From: Podocnemis expansa
Taxonomy: Eukaryota; Chordata; Testudines; Podocnemididae
Length of the DNA: 64,000 bases
Direction: 5' to 3'
NCBI GenBank assembly: GCA_007922195.1
Contig: ML681991.1
Coordinates: forward strand, 48,367,742 to 48,431,741
Shown: in pieces, positions 10,061-22,000 of the stretch
How the letters are laid out: each line of letters starts with the position of its first letter
Numbering within the stretch: position 1 is the stretch's first letter
The notes under the pieces: generated by a model
Told to the model about the DNA's origin: nothing
Databases searched by the model: none
Seen by the model: the letters and a program-made list of their open reading frames with translations, nothing else
Position numbers and translations under genes: made by a program

Positions 10061-13000
10061 AGCTAAAGAAATAACAGGGATGGGCATGAGGGTCAAAGGT
10101 GTAAAATGAGGGCTTCAGAAGGGGACAATGAGCAGAGAACCCTAGACAGCACCCACTGCTCCCAGGTGTCAAGGGAGCCAGTGGACACTGCCCAGAGGAA
10201 CTCTGCCCAGAGGCATGCATTGATGAGGGACCAGAGATAGAACCCACAGTCACAGGCCCCTTCCCCAGCCAACCTCTTCTCTCTGGTCTTGTAGATGGTG
10301 ATCTTGGCATAAGCCAGGAGGAGGTTGACAGGGAGGTCTTGCGACTTTGTGGGGCCATAGATACGGGACCGCATACGAGAATAGGTGTGGAGAAAAGTGC
10401 AGCCAGAGCCTCAGTAAGGGGTTCTGGAGGAGCCAGAAAAGGGGCTTCAACCTGGCTCACTCTAGGTAGGCATGAGCCAGGGTCTCCCTCACACCACAAA
10501 AGCGGCAGGTGTCAGGGCAGGGGGTGAACTGCACCAAGTACACACCGTGCTCATGGCTCCATGAAGGACCCACCAGATGACATCCCCGGCAGGCCATGGG
10601 GTCATGATAGAGTACAGGCTGACCCATCGGGGGTCCTCACCCTCCACAGGTGCAATGAGGTCCCACCACTTGGTGTTGGGGCAGGACATGAGGGCGAGGA
10701 AGTGCATGGTGTGGAGCATGAGCATGTACAGATATTTATGGGGCACAGTTCAGAAAGAGGCCGACTGCAGGTATAGCACCTGCTCAGGGCGTGGGGTGGG
10801 GGCAGCTGGGGAGCTCACGGGGCTGGGGCCCAATGAAAAGCTCTGGAAGACCAGGACTGGGAGGGGGCCAGGGAGAGCCCTCTCACAGGACCTGCTCAAG
10901 GTAGGCCTGAGCATTGGGAGGCAGAGCCGCCTTCACCTTCTGGAGTAGGCTCTGGGTGAGGGTCGGAGGGTGGAGAGCCCCATGCACTGGGCCAGCACTA
11001 GGGGATCCACCCAGTCCCCCCCCGACATAGTCCAGGAGGTCTCTGACCCTGGTGATGCCTGCCAGGACCAGCTTCTGCCTCACAGAGGGGGTCTCTGTCA
11101 CCTGCACACTGAGATGGAGGTTGGGTAGCAGGAGCTCCACGAGGAGGTCCTCCCCCTCAGTGGGTACAATGGACCTGGAGGCCAAGATGAGCCTTGAGGT
11201 TCAGAGGAGGTCTGGTAGAAGGCTAGCAGCTCAAAGGGGTCTCGTGGACCACCTCTCAGGTTGAGATAAAAGAGCTGTCGGTCATATCGGCACCCTTGGT
11301 AGTGACAGAAGAAGCTGTGTGCCAAGTGGCTCCACACTGGCCTACCTGCACCATAAAGGAGTCTCTGCAGGGCCTGGAAGCAGAAGGCATGGACCTGGCT
11401 GTAGACATAGGCCAGGTCCTACCCTCCCTCCACCAGGGGCAGACTCAGGATCCTTGCAGAGACCCAATGCAGTCTTGGCCAGAAGAACTCCCAGAACTGC
11501 CTTCTGGAAGTTGGCCAGGAAACTCAGGGGCAGGGCCATGGTGTTGAGCTGGTGCCAAAGCATGGACAGAATGAGCTGATTGATAATCAGCACCTGCCCC
11601 TGAAGGGAAAGGCACCGCAGCAGTCCTGTCCACCTCCTCAGCCAGTCAATGACCCTGTCCTCCAACTCATGCCATTTCTAATCCAGGGAGGGATGGGTAG
11701 CAGAGAGGGAAATGCCGAGATAGAGCAGCAGACCAATGCTCTGCTGGATGGCCTGAAGCATGGGAGGGAGGGAGCTCATCAGCCAAGTGGCCCCTTCCCT
11801 CAGGGCAAAACTCTTGACCTAGTTGACCTGGGCGGACGAGGCTGCTGAGTAGATGGCCTGACAAGCCTCCAGCTGCACCATGTGGCCTGGATCCTGGACC
11901 ACGAGGAGCACGTCATTGGCATAAGCCAACAGGACCAGCTGCAGCTTCAGCTCACAGAGCACCAACTCTGTCAATCTCCAATGGAAGAGACAGAGGAAGG
12001 GGTCTATGACCAGAGTGTACAGCTGGCCTGACAGTGGACAGCCTTGATGCACTCTCCATCCAAAGCTGACCAGTTCAGTCAGGGTCCAGCTAAGCTTGAC
12101 CAGACACTTTGTGGAGGCAAACAGCATCCAGAGAAACCCCACAAAGTGGGGTACAAAGCCAAACACCTGTAGGACGCCTAGGAGATACCCATGGTCAACC
12201 CTGTCAAACGCTTTTTCCTTTTACAGAGCAAGGAGGGCAAATGACAGACTGTCCCTATTCCCGAGCTCCAAGAGATCCCAGACCAGGTACAGGTTGCTGA
12301 AGACGGACCAACCCAGGACAGTGTGGGTCTGGTCAGGATGGACCACGTCCTGCAGCACGGACCCATGCCACAGCGAGATGTCCTTGGCTCCTATTTTGTA
12401 GTCCGTGCAGAGGAGTGAGATGGGATGCCAGTTCCTAAGGTCACGTAAGTCCCTCTTCTTCGGCAGCAGGGTCAGCACAGCTCACCAGCAAAAGAGGGGA
12501 AGCTCCCGACTTCCCTCGGACTTGGCCAAGATGACAGCAAGGTCCGGGCTGAGGACATCCCAAAACACGCGGTAGAATTCCACAGTCAGCACATCCATGC
12601 CCAGGGATTTGTTGTTGGGCATGCAACGGAGGACTTCTGTGAACTTGGCCAGAGAGTGAGGAAGCTCCAGCCAGTCCTGGTCGCCACTGCTGAGCTCAGG
12701 GAGTTTATTCCAGAGCACCCTGCAGGCGTCTGCTTTGGTTGGATCCAGGGAGAAAAGGCTGGAGTAGAAGGCTTTGGCCCTTCCACACATCTTCTCCGGA
12801 TCTGTGAGAGGGGTGCCATCCTTGGTGAAGAGGCAGGTGACATGCTTTTTGCCCCCCTTCCATTTCTCCAGGCTGCAGAAGAAGCAGATGCCACGATCCA
12901 TGTCCCAAAGGAGATGCATGTGAGCTCGAATGAAGGCCCCCTGGACCTGAAGGTCCTCGAGATCCCAGAGCTCCTCCCGCTTCTCCTGACATGCTCCGCA

Positions 13001-13345
13001 GAGGGACGGATCCTCAGGGCTGGCAGTGAGAAGCCTCTCCAGCTCTAAGACCTCCCATTCCAGCTGCTCTATCACCGCATCCCTCTGCCAGTTGGCCCCT
13101 TGAGTGTAGTCATGGCAGAAGAGCCAGGCATGCACCTTCCCCACATCCCACCAACTCCGCACTAAGAAAAAGGTGGGCCTCTGCCCCCGCCAGGCCAGCC
13201 AGAACTCCCAGAAGGATGCCGTGAAGCCCACATCATCCAGCATGCTGTTGTTGAAGTGCCAGTAGGCCGGCCCTGGCCTTTGCGTGAGAGAGAGGCCATC
13301 ACAGACACCAGGTGGTGATCCGAGAAGAGGGCTGGCCTAACACTT
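10060..13345 (-). mobile_element. Tx1-like LINE (L1 clade), 5'-truncated and dead
   Basis: Reading the minus strand, fragments in several frames line up in order with the Tx1 group ORF2. The end of the endonuclease is at about 13340-13240 (GPAYWHFNNSMLDD), followed by a linker with WDVGKVHAWLFCHDYT. The RT follows, with PNNKSLGMDVLTVEFYR at about 12600, HQGCPLSGQLYTL at about 12050, AYANDVLL at about 11920 and QVLIINQLILS at about 11590. The C-terminal region has a zinc-knuckle-like WVLHGAMSTV at about 10570 and HFSPHLF at about 10400. At least five frameshifts or stops separate these. The catalytic AYADD box reads AYAND (Asp to Asn, codon near 11917). The 5' end is truncated within the endonuclease and the 3' end is not sharply defined. 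Domain identification rests on the known Xenopus Tx1 family. Confidence 0.85.
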
Positions 13346-13880
13346 TTCTAGCAACTTGATATTCATGAGACATATAAAGAAACTGAAGCATGCATAGGAT
13401 TTATTAAAAATATTACAGAGAACTCCCAATTTGTCATCTCTGGGAGGCAGAAAAGCTGCTGTTACAATAGAGGTCGGTGCCCAGTGAGATTACATGATCA
13501 ATGAGAGCACGGGGAAACTTTAACTCCTGGGTGATATTTTCCCCAGCTTTGACTAAGCCCTGAGCAAGGATGGGGAGGGAGCATTCATTTTAATCCCATC
13601 CATGCATCACAACAATTGTGGCCAAAGTCTGTAGGTGGGGCCTGTCTCTGGCAGGCTGTGGAACAGAAGCCTTTGAGCAAAGTGTCATTAATTAACTAAT
13701 TGTTTCACTTTATAAATATTCCTAGAGGGAACTGGCCCAGAGAGTTTTCCAAGTTTGTGATTCACTGCGTCAAAATTGCCAGCAGAAGAAAAAGCTCTTT
13801 CCCCAAGCAAGCAGACTTCATAAATTGTGTCTCCATATATTCTGGCACTTGTATAGAGCTCACATATTTTGTGGTTGGCT
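13345..13880. other. Non-repeat stretch with minus-strand poly(A) signal
   Basis: No ORF of note. On the minus strand an AATAAA (complement at 13402-13407) follows about 100 bp of 3'UTR-like sequence. I could not find a coding exon upstream on that strand, so this may be chance or the end of a lost gene. Confidence 0.3.
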
Positions 13881-13949
13881 AAAAGTCAACGGAAGAGTGT
13901 AAGAGGAGATGGGATAACAAATAGGGAGGATTCTGAGCTCCTACAAAAA

Positions 13950-14310
13950 ATTCTTTCCCAGGAATCTGCCTGATGGATCTTGCCTGCACACTCAGGGTTT
14001 AATTGATAATATTTGAGGTTGGGAAGGAATTTTTTCCTTAGGTCAGATTGGCAGAGACCCTGGGTATTTCTTCTCCTTCCTCTGCAGTGTGGGGTCACAT
14101 GCAGGACTAAACAAGTGTAAATGGTAGCTTCTCTGTAACATGACTTTTTTTAACCCATGATTTGAAGATATCCATAACTTAGTCATAGGTTCAGGATCTA
14201 TTCTATGACAAGGTGGGCGAGGTCCTGAGGCCTGTGTTGGGCAGGAGGTCAGACTAGATGCTTATGCTGATCCCATCTGACCTTAAAGTCTCCATGTCTA
14301 TGAGAACAGG
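13950..14310 (+). mobile_element. CR1 LINE 3'UTR fragment
   Basis: Matches, in order, the CR1 3'UTR also found at 63300-63630: CACTCAGGGTTTAATTGAT, GGAAGGAATTTTTTCC, CAGATTGGCAGAGACCC, GAGGTCAGACTAGATG and CTGACCTTAAAGTC, then a TCTATGAG terminus. Confidence 0.8.
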
Positions 14311-14709
14311 AGTGACCAGAATGTAAGAAATGACAGGTTCATCTAGCCTGGGAATGCACTTTGGCTGCTGGTCAGGCCAGCTACTTCAGGAGGAAAGTAC
14401 AAGGACTCCTGCAGTGATCAATTCTGAAATAACTGTGCCATGGGGAAGTTTATCACTGTGGGGATGTGATGAACTAACTCACTGAGGATGTTTTCATTCA
14501 TGGTGTGAATGCCACACCCTTCTCTTTAATGGGGATAAGATACTCACAACCTCAATGATACCCCTTGTAGAGATGTAATCAACATTCCAGGGACACACCT
14601 GTGGAAAGGTCAGTGTGATTCATTAGGGCAGATCTAGAATACAGGGCCGGTTCTTCCTGTCATCCATGATGTTTCAATGGTACAAATCTTACCAGAGTTT
14701 AAAGTCTTT

Positions 14710-15050
14710 GGCTGTGTTCACACACACAGGGTTATTTCGAAACAAGTTGTGTCGAAACAACTTGTTTCGAAACAACACCTTATTTCGAAATATCTTATTT
14801 CGAATTAAAAAATGTTAATTCAAAATAAGAAAAAAAGCGGGAAACGAAATAGCAAGTTCACAGTGTGAACATGCTATTTCGTTACCCCTGGGGGTGAGCC
14901 GCTGCTGGCTCACCCTGCAGCCCCAGAAAGGGGGCTGCAGGCACCAGCAGGGGGTGAGCCGCTGCGAGGTGGCTCAGCCCCCCGCCAGAGCTGCCCCCGA
15001 ACACTGCCGGGGGCTGAGCCTGCAGCCGGGGCTGCTCCCTGGACCCCGCC
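14710..15050. mobile_element. TTTCGAAA-type TIR element, 3'-truncated
   Basis: The left end GGCTGTGTTCACAC is followed by repeated TTTCGAAACAA words, CAAGTTCACAGTGTGAACATG, and one diverged copy of the GC-rich unit seen at 1925-2255. The matching right terminus is missing. The flank before the element is TTT. Confidence 0.65.
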
Positions 15051-15059
15051 TAGATTGAA

Positions 15060-15212
15060 GGATCTAGAGCAGGGTGTGTATGAGGCTCTTGCTGCCCAGA
15101 ACCTGCGGGGGGGGGGAGCGGGACAAGCTGTGGGCCACAGCACTCTGAGTCTCACTCAGAAAGGGAGAGCGTGCCAACTTTGGCACATATGCCAGGGGTT
15201 GCTGACCCCTGA
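15060..15212. mobile_element. hAT-like element, right-end fragment
   Basis: The right end ATGCCAGGGGTTGCTGACCCCTG (15190-15212, given here as the terminal motif) and the inner GCCAACTTTGGCAC are typical of hAT-like elements with CAGGGG termini. The left end is degraded. No transposase. Confidence 0.55.
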
Positions 15213-15272
15213 TTGAGAGACAAAATGCCACAGAGAATGATGGGCAAAGAAAGCCGCCATCAAAGTTGTTTA

Positions 15273-15573
15273 CAGTGGTTCCCAACCTGTGGTCGGTGGT
15301 CCATGAGGGCACTGCAGGTGGTTCATGGGGGGGAGGAGCAAGAGATAATTACTGCAGGTAAATATACTGTGATGAGTGTGATATGTTTGTGAGTAAGCAC
15401 AGTAAATTACTAGAAATAGCTGTGGTTTTAATACCCCTTGATATAGTAGTGTGACTCCCATCAGTCACAGGCTACTTTAAAAAAGTTTAAAATTGCTTGC
15501 TTACTTGGTGGTCTGCAGAAGCTTTCAAGGATAAGGAAGTAGTCCACATAAAGGAAAAGTTTGGGAATAGCTG
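15273..15573. mobile_element. hAT-like element, CAGTGGTTCCCAACC ends
   Basis: Starts CAGTGGTTCCCAACCTG and ends with an inverted AAAGTTTGGGAATAGCTG. The start is shared with 20034-20362 and 52998. No convincing 8-bp target duplication remains. No transposase. Confidence 0.6.
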
Positions 15574-15699
15574 GCTTAGAAAGTCCTGGGAGGGAAGTCA
15601 GTTTCTGTCCATGGGGTGGCAGAGCTGGATTGGATTAGAAAGAAGGTCCAGGTTTGGTTTCCAGCAGTTGAGATGCATTAAAGTGTCCAGTTTTAGGGT

Positions 15700-17045
15700 G
15701 ACCCTGTCCTCTCAAAACAAACAAAGAGTTCTGTGGCACTTTTAAAGATTAACAATTTTATTTATTACATGAGCTTTCATGGGAGAAAATCATACTTTGT
15801 CAGATGCTTGAAGATGGGAAACTTACAGAATGGGAAGAAAATAAATGCAGGGAAGTGCAAGTCATAGGATCAGGTCAGACTTTTACAGCAAATCAACACA
15901 AGTTGTTTAAATTCAAACACTACGGACCAGTGTATAGAGGGAAGTGAGGTGAAATCACATGCTGTAACAAGAAAACAACCTGAGATCCCTATTTAGATCT
16001 AAGGCAATGGCATGAAAACTACTTATGGATTCTGTTACTGCAGGTTTTCTTTGAAGCTTTGATTTGTTGTCCATTTGTTTAAGTATGTCTATTAACAAAT
16101 CATCAATGGAATGAGCAGGGAGATTGAAGTGTTCCCATATTGGTTTTTTAATTTTATTATTTCTGATGGCAGATTTATGTCCATTTATTCTTTTGAACAG
16201 AGACTCTCCTATTTGACTAATATATAAGGTGGCGTGGGTGCGGTTAATTATTGCACGTGGTGGCATAATAACATTGGTGGATGCACAGGTGAATGAGCCC
16301 TTGATGGAGTTGCTGGTTTGATTAGATTGTACAGTAATATCTTTTGTGCAGATATGTGGGAAAAGTTGGCAGCATGGTTTGTTGCAGGGATATGTGCCTG
16401 ATTTACCGGTTCTGCTGTTTGGTCTGTAGTTGTTGGAGAGTATCAGTGTAAGGTTGGGACGGCTGTCTGTTAGTGTGGTAAGGTCTATCTCTCAAGGCTT
16501 GAGAGAGTGAGAGATCGTCTTGTAGAATAGACTGTAGATCCTTGATGATGTGCTGAAGCGATCTGACTTGGGGTTTGTAAGTAATGACTAGTGGCATTCT
16601 GTTGTTTTCTTTCTTGGGCTTTTCCTGTAGTAGTTGACTTCTGCGTATTCACCTGTTCTGTTAATCTATTTCTTCACTTCCCCAGGTGGGTATTGTAGTT
16701 TTAAGAAAGTTTGATAGAGATCCTGAAGGTGTCTGTATCTTTCTGAGTGATTGGAGCAAATGGCTTCACTGTAGACAGTGGATCATGTGATGCATCATGA
16801 TTGAAAGCTTGACGGAAGTAGGTAACTATAGTGATCAATAGGTTTTTGGTATAAGGTGATGTTTATGTGTCCATCACTAATTTGCATGGTAGCATCCAGA
16901 AAGTGGATATCCTGTGTGGAGTGTTCCAGGCTAAGATTGATTGTGACTTGGAAATTGTTGAAATGTCTGTGGAAATCTTCAAGGGCATCCTTTCTGTAGG
17001 TGACAATAACGCAAATGTCATCTCTTCCCATCTCTGGCACAGAGT
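15700..17045 (-). mobile_element. Penelope-like element, 5'-truncated
   Basis: On the minus strand the order is: the end of the reverse transcriptase (from 17040: DDICVIVTYRKDALEDFHR, then EIHFLDAT-like IHFLDATMQISDGHIN), a connector, then the GIY-YIG domain at 16266-15955 (THATLYISQIG, then KRINGHKSAIRNNK with the conserved Arg, then HFNLPAHSIDDL). The 3'UTR (15955-15780) and the tail TTTAAAGATTAACAATTTT / AGTTCTGTGGCAC at about 15725-15770 follow. PLEs encode an RT joined to a GIY-YIG endonuclease. This copy lacks the 5' half and has frame breaks, so it is inactive. It lies 370 bp before the RNase pseudogene exon. Confidence 0.85.
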
Positions 17046-17416
17046 GGGGTTAGATTGGAGGGCTGGCTGCTAGGATGCCTTGGTTCCACTCCCAGCTTGG
17101 GGAATGGAGTGGGAAATAATTGGCTAGAGGAGATGGTGGCCCTGATCTTAGTTGGTAGTCTCAGCATGGCATGGAAGCATGGGGGCTGGATAACAGGTGG
17201 GACATCTCTGTGCCACTGCTGTACAGATCATGAGACGCCTTCAGTTCTGAGATGGCTGGGGAATAGGAAATCATGGGGTGGGAGGGAATGGTGGTGAAAA
17301 TAGGGGTTCCTGGAGCAGAGTGGAGTGTGCCCAGCAAGTTCCACAAAGAAGGCAGATCCCACCCTGTGTCATCGCCATTCTCCTCCTTCCTCTCCCTCCT
17401 GCAGGACAAACCAGAC

Positions 17417-17796
17417 ATGGCCATGGCTCAGAAAGGATCCTGCTCTGCACTCCTGCTTCTCCTTATCTTACTAGATGCATGCATGGCTATGCCATGGAGC
17501 AGCCATCGAGCTTGGAGAATGGCAAATTTCTACTGCAGCACTGGAACTACCTCACAACCTCACTGATCAATGCCACCTACTGCGAGGCCATGATGCAGCA
17601 TCAGGAGTTGCAGGGCACTGAAAACACCTTCATCCATGCAGCCATAGAGGCCATCAACAGCATATGCAGCCAGGGCGGGACCCCTGTCCAGCCCAACAAG
17701 TGCCTCAATGTGTCCCCCTTTGACAGCACCATCTGCACATTCGGTGAAACAGACCATTTCTACACCAAGCATGGGCAGATTAACCCATGGGCCTAA
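17417..17796 (+). pseudogene. RNase A superfamily pseudogene
   Basis: RNase A family secreted ribonucleases share a signal peptide and a single coding exon. Here an acceptor (pyrimidine-rich, CTCCTGCAG, exon from 17405) stands 12 nt before ATG 17417. The first frame encodes a signal peptide (MAMAQKGSCSALLLLLILLD). Between about 17470 and 17530 the frame shifts by one base, and the mature domain continues in the next frame. That domain has FLLQHWNY (His12 region), YCEAMM (Cys26), NTFIH, SICSQGG (Cys58) and DSTICTF (Cys84). The Lys41 region is eroded: C40 and K41 are absent and the C26-to-N44 spacing is 14 residues, against 18 in bovine RNase A. A stop at 17794 removes the last 25-30 residues, including Cys110 and His119. 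The frameshift, truncation and active-site loss together make it a pseudogene. The loop deletion is shared with the gene at 24863-25327, showing common descent. Confidence 0.85.
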
Positions 17797-17799
17797 GGG

Positions 17800-18420
17800 A
17801 CCTGGGCCCAGGTGCCCACACAATGATGGGGGTCCTCCACCAAGTGGTGCTGGGGAAGAGTGCAGCCACCCTGGGCTGGAGGCCGAGCTCTGCATTCCTT
17901 TCCAACACCCCTGGAGATGGACAGGGCTGGCCCAGCGGTAAGGATCTGCTCTCCTGCCCCACCCCTGGCCCAGCCAGTCTGTCTCTGGTGGTAGGGCCAG
18001 CTGCACATCACAACCTGTGGTGTGGCCAGGATTCACCAGAAGCTGCCATCTGTGCACAGGACACTTTGGGGATCCAATTAGTGTGGCTGGATCCAGCCTG
18101 GCCCAGCGCCCACTCACCCACCCCAGTGGCAGCCCTCCCACAGTTAGCAGGGCTGTAGAGTGGAGGGGAGCTGCAGCCCCAAGTGAGTGTGGGTGGGATC
18201 TTGAGTAAGGTCGCAGGTGGAGCCCACCAGCTCCAGAGGTCCAGAGGCCACTAATCTGCCACTGACACTAAGGAATCCTTTTCTCCTGCATTTTTCTGGC
18301 CTGAAGGAATGAGGTCCCTCTGAGTCACATGAAGCCCATATGGAGCCCACAGAGGGCAGGCTGGGGACCCAGATTCTTCTTTAATCTCTTCCACATCTAC
18401 CATGGATCCCTGTCTGTTAC
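17800..18420. other. No gene recognised
   Basis: Downstream of the RNase pseudogene. GC-richer than its surroundings, but the open frames on both strands overlap each other and match nothing I know. The missing C-terminal RNase segment (Cys110, PVH) was not found here in any frame. Confidence 0.5.
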
Positions 18421-19280
18421 CTTCTGCACCCCATGCACCCCCTGATAATGTAGTCTGTGGGTCTTTTCTGTTCACCCTTGTAGTGTAACTGTGTATGCTC
18501 TAATGCAAAGTATGTCAAATACGGTGTTTTTGCAATGCTCATGGCATGCTCTACATTATTGTTATGGTAGCATATTGACTGCAACATCCTACATATGACC
18601 AGACATCTAAGTCTGCCTAGTGATGTCTCCAAATGTATCTCCCATGGCTCCAATAGAGGCAGATGAACACAGCTGTGTTTGCATGGCAAGCAGAGTCTTT
18701 CATACATGAAAAATTCAAGGTAAGAAGATCTTCTCAAGAGAAAAAGATTATACCCATTGCTGGACATGTGGGTAATCACTTGACCACAAGGAGGGTTGAG
18801 GGGTTTGAGAAGAAAAGAGAGACTGAGATGTCTGAGGCTCTTCCCGTGGATTCCATCATCTATGCCACACTAAGAACTGATAATATCCACGTGGCAGGAA
18901 CAATCTGCCTACGAAATCATCAGTAGCCAAACCTGTGTGGGTGTAACACAAGCTTTGACAAATCTATGTTTCTAGCTACCATATGATCAGTTTTAGCAGT
19001 CTGTCACTTAGTTCCACTGCAGAAATGTAATGGATGAGCAATCTCTGGCGATCAAAAATGAAATTGCTGGCATCTAGCTATGAGCCAATTTTGTCCACCT
19101 GTGGTATAACAGAGATCTTAGTTTAGAATGCAAGTTGTCTTTTATTTATTTGTGTTTTTATCCATGACTGAATTATTATCTCATTTCATATAGATTTGAT
19201 GTATATTGACTTAAAATTTTATTGTAGTCAATACATTTGTGTTTGTTTTAACCAAGGCAGTGCTATGTGTGTTTAAAGGC
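18420..19280 (+). repeat. LTR-like dispersed repeat, copy 2
   Basis: Shares with 19930-20920 the words TTTTTGCAATGCTCATGGCA, CTGCAACATC and, at the 3' end, TAGTCAATACATTTGTG and TTTTAACCAAGGCAG. This is the most diverged copy; the poly(A) signal has decayed to CAATACA. Confidence 0.45.
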
Positions 19281-19929
19281 CTCACCAGGACCAAAGCTAG
19301 TCCATATCAATTTCTTTGTTAAACTAACAGACATGTGTAAGTGATCTTACAGGGTGCAGTGGGGGTGCACAGAACCCTACAGGTCAGCGTCCATAGAGTT
19401 TCATCTGAAACTGGGGGTGGTTTCTCTTCCCTGCTTTCTCTTCAGAGGTGGGATCCTAGAAGGACTGTAAGCAAAAAAGAAACCTGAATTCATGTTATTA
19501 AATGACTGGCATTAATCCCAGCTTTTGGCACCGTCACTTACTTGTAATTACACATTCATCACAGTTTTAGCACCAAGCAAGCTCCCCTTCTCACAAGACC
19601 ATAGTAGGTCCAGTTCTGCCAAAACTCCCCTAAGATGGTCCTGGGTTTTCTCAGGGCCTGGATGTTTGCTGGAGGAAGTAAAATTCCTGAGCCATGTTAA
19701 ACCACAGACTTTTTAGCTGAAAGTCTTTTCTTTTCTTTTCTTTCTCCTAGGGGCTTTCAGTTAACAGCAATCCTGAAAAATCAGAGAAGTCTGTCAGTTC
19801 TCAAAGTCACAGCATAGACAGATATTGCAAGCAGATGATCTAAGAGTTACAGCAGCATCCAACTCAGGCCCTATATCCCCAAAGCCCTCATGAGGGACCG
19901 CACTCCTTCCCAGCCCCCATGCAGACATG

Positions 19930-20920
19930 CTTCTCTTGTCCCTCCTGTGATGTGCTGCATCCTTGCACACCCCTGTAATGTGAGCTGTGTATCGTCCCTT
20001 ATAACTCTTGCAATGTCATTGTGCAGTCTAAAGCTGTGGTTCCCAACCTTTTCGAGTATGAGGACCCCTTTTTAATGTCAAATAATTTTGTGGACCCCCA
20101 AATGATAATAGTTGTTACCTGGGACTGACTGCAGGCAGCAATGCTGCAGAAGGGCAGTGGAGGACCTGGCCTCTGCCTGCTCCCAAGGGGTGGGGACATA
20201 TCCAGAGTGTGGCTGGTCACAGCAAGCAAATACAATTTCTTTAAAGCCTTCTCCAACATGGATTATTGGCCAGCAATGGCTGGAGCAGGATGTGTTCATG
20301 GGCCCCTTGCAATAACTCCGCAGACCTCCAGGGGTCCCTGGACCACAGGTTGGGAACCACTGGTCTAAAAGAAAGCACATCATGTCAGGTGTTTTAGGAA
20401 TGCTCATAGCACATTCTGCATTACTTTTGTGGTAGAATGTGTTCTGTAACATCACGTATGTGTAGCAATATGAAACATGCCCCCAGAAGTATTTCAGATG
20501 GCACAACGGGGGGCAGGCAAACAGAGATGTATTAACGCAACCAGTGAAGTTATGCATACAAAACAATGGAGATCAAATCCCTTGGCTGGAGAGGGAAAAA
20601 TGGCATATGGCTATAGGAAGGCGGTTTGAAGAGAGTAAAAAACACTTTAAACTGATGAGGTCTTTTTGCCAAATACTCTATCTTGCAAGCAACTTCAAAG
20701 ATTGATACTTACCCAGAGAGCATTGACTGGTTGAAGCCCATCATAGCCAGACATATGTGGTAAGCTGAACATGACAGAAACAATGCATTTGTATAGAGTG
20801 TGTGTTATTTTTTATTTGATCGCAATTACATTCTTGACTGATTGATTTTGCATTGATTTGCCTTATATTCATTTAAAATCATGTTTTAATCAATAAACTT
20901 ATGTCTGTTTTAGTTAAAGC
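19930..20920 (+). repeat. LTR-like dispersed repeat, copy 3, with hAT inside
   Basis: Contains GAATGCTCATAGCACATTC, GAAACATGCCCCCAGAAG, GGCAGGCAAACAGAG, CCCATCATAGCCA and the 3' edge TTTTAATCAATAAACTT, TTTTAGTTAAAGCAG. It is interrupted by a hAT-like element at 20034-20362. Apparent length without the insertion is about 0.65 kb or more. Confidence 0.55.
20034..20362. mobile_element. hAT-like MITE with 8-bp target duplication
   Basis: Left end CTGTGGTTCCCAACCTTTT and right end GGTTGGGAACCACTG are inverted. They are flanked by GTCTAAAG (20026-20033) and GTCTAAAA (20363-20370), an 8-bp target duplication with one change. Eight-bp duplications and C(A/T)GNGGTT ends are hallmarks of the hAT superfamily. 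No transposase. Confidence 0.85.
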
Positions 20921-20929
20921 AGTGAATAT

Positions 20930-22000
20930 TTAGATGAGCATGTGTGAACACCTGACAAAGCAAAAGTGGATGCATATTAATTTCTTTGTAAAAATAATGG
21001 AATGGTGTAAATGAGCTTGCAAGACCTAGTGGGCATGCACTGAATCATGCAAAATGGAAGTTCAAATAATACTAGAATACTATTTGTATCTGGGGGAGAG
21101 GGATTCTCACTTGGGGACCTTCCCATGTGTATGTAGTGAGAGTGCTCTTCCACCACCTGAGAGACTGATTACATGCTGGAGGCTGGGTGTGAGCAGGCTA
21201 GGAGTCGGAACTCATCCAGCAAGGTGGGGTAAGTTGGGACCCTGGTGGGGAGTAATGGGGGTGCACAGTTGCATCTCAGTCCAGATTGCAGGTGGGAAAC
21301 ATCACACCTCCCCTGCCATTTGTCTGTTTCCTGAGCAAGATGTTATAAGCTGTTGTAACTCTTTGAGGAAGGGTAGAGGTTCTTGGCCATTGACAGCATA
21401 TGTGTAACTGCAGTGATCACCCACCTGGGTCCCATCATCAAAACATATGAGTAATTTATAGGGGAAGCTGAGGCACACACACAGCACTCAGAGAAAATTT
21501 TAGGAATATCTCTACTTCGTCACACTCATCCAGAAAGGTTCATCCTGGAAAGCTTATCTTCATTCCATCAAGATCTCTGTTCCCAGTGCCTGCCCACTCT
21601 ATTGTTCATATGTTGATAAAATGACTGGTTTCAATTCCCCGGTTAGCATGCTGAGATTTCGGAGGTTCTTTTACTAAGATCAGACTCAAATGTACTGAGC
21701 AAAAGCCACGGTCACCCTTAGGGAAAATCTTCCATAATCATACCAGCTTTATTAACACCATTCACAAAATCGAAAGCCAGGCAAGGTAGGTAGAAACAAC
21801 ACAGAATGAGCTGAACACTTGTACACTTATACCCTGTCTTGCAGAAAAACCTGGTAGCGCTAGGTATCATCTTCCTTACCTTCCTACTCATCATCATAGG
21901 CTGGGCAACCTGGTATCTCCCCACACATACGGGCCAGGAAATAGCTTGTATAATGTGCTATATTAATATTGTCCAGCCTAACTAAATAGGGCTTTCAACT
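20930..22000. other. No gene recognised
   Basis: Short open frames only. From about 21530 onward the sequence may hold badly eroded upstream PLE sequence, but I cannot place motifs before 22000. Confidence 0.4.

Noticed and set aside
10050..13250. Long plus-strand open frames across the Tx1-like LINE (for example 12656-13048)
   Set aside because: They are antisense shadows; the minus-strand frames carry ordered LINE motifs and the plus frames carry none.
17560..18141. 193-codon minus-strand frame
   Set aside because: Antisense to the RNase pseudogene and its GC-rich flank. The RNase motifs are on the plus strand.
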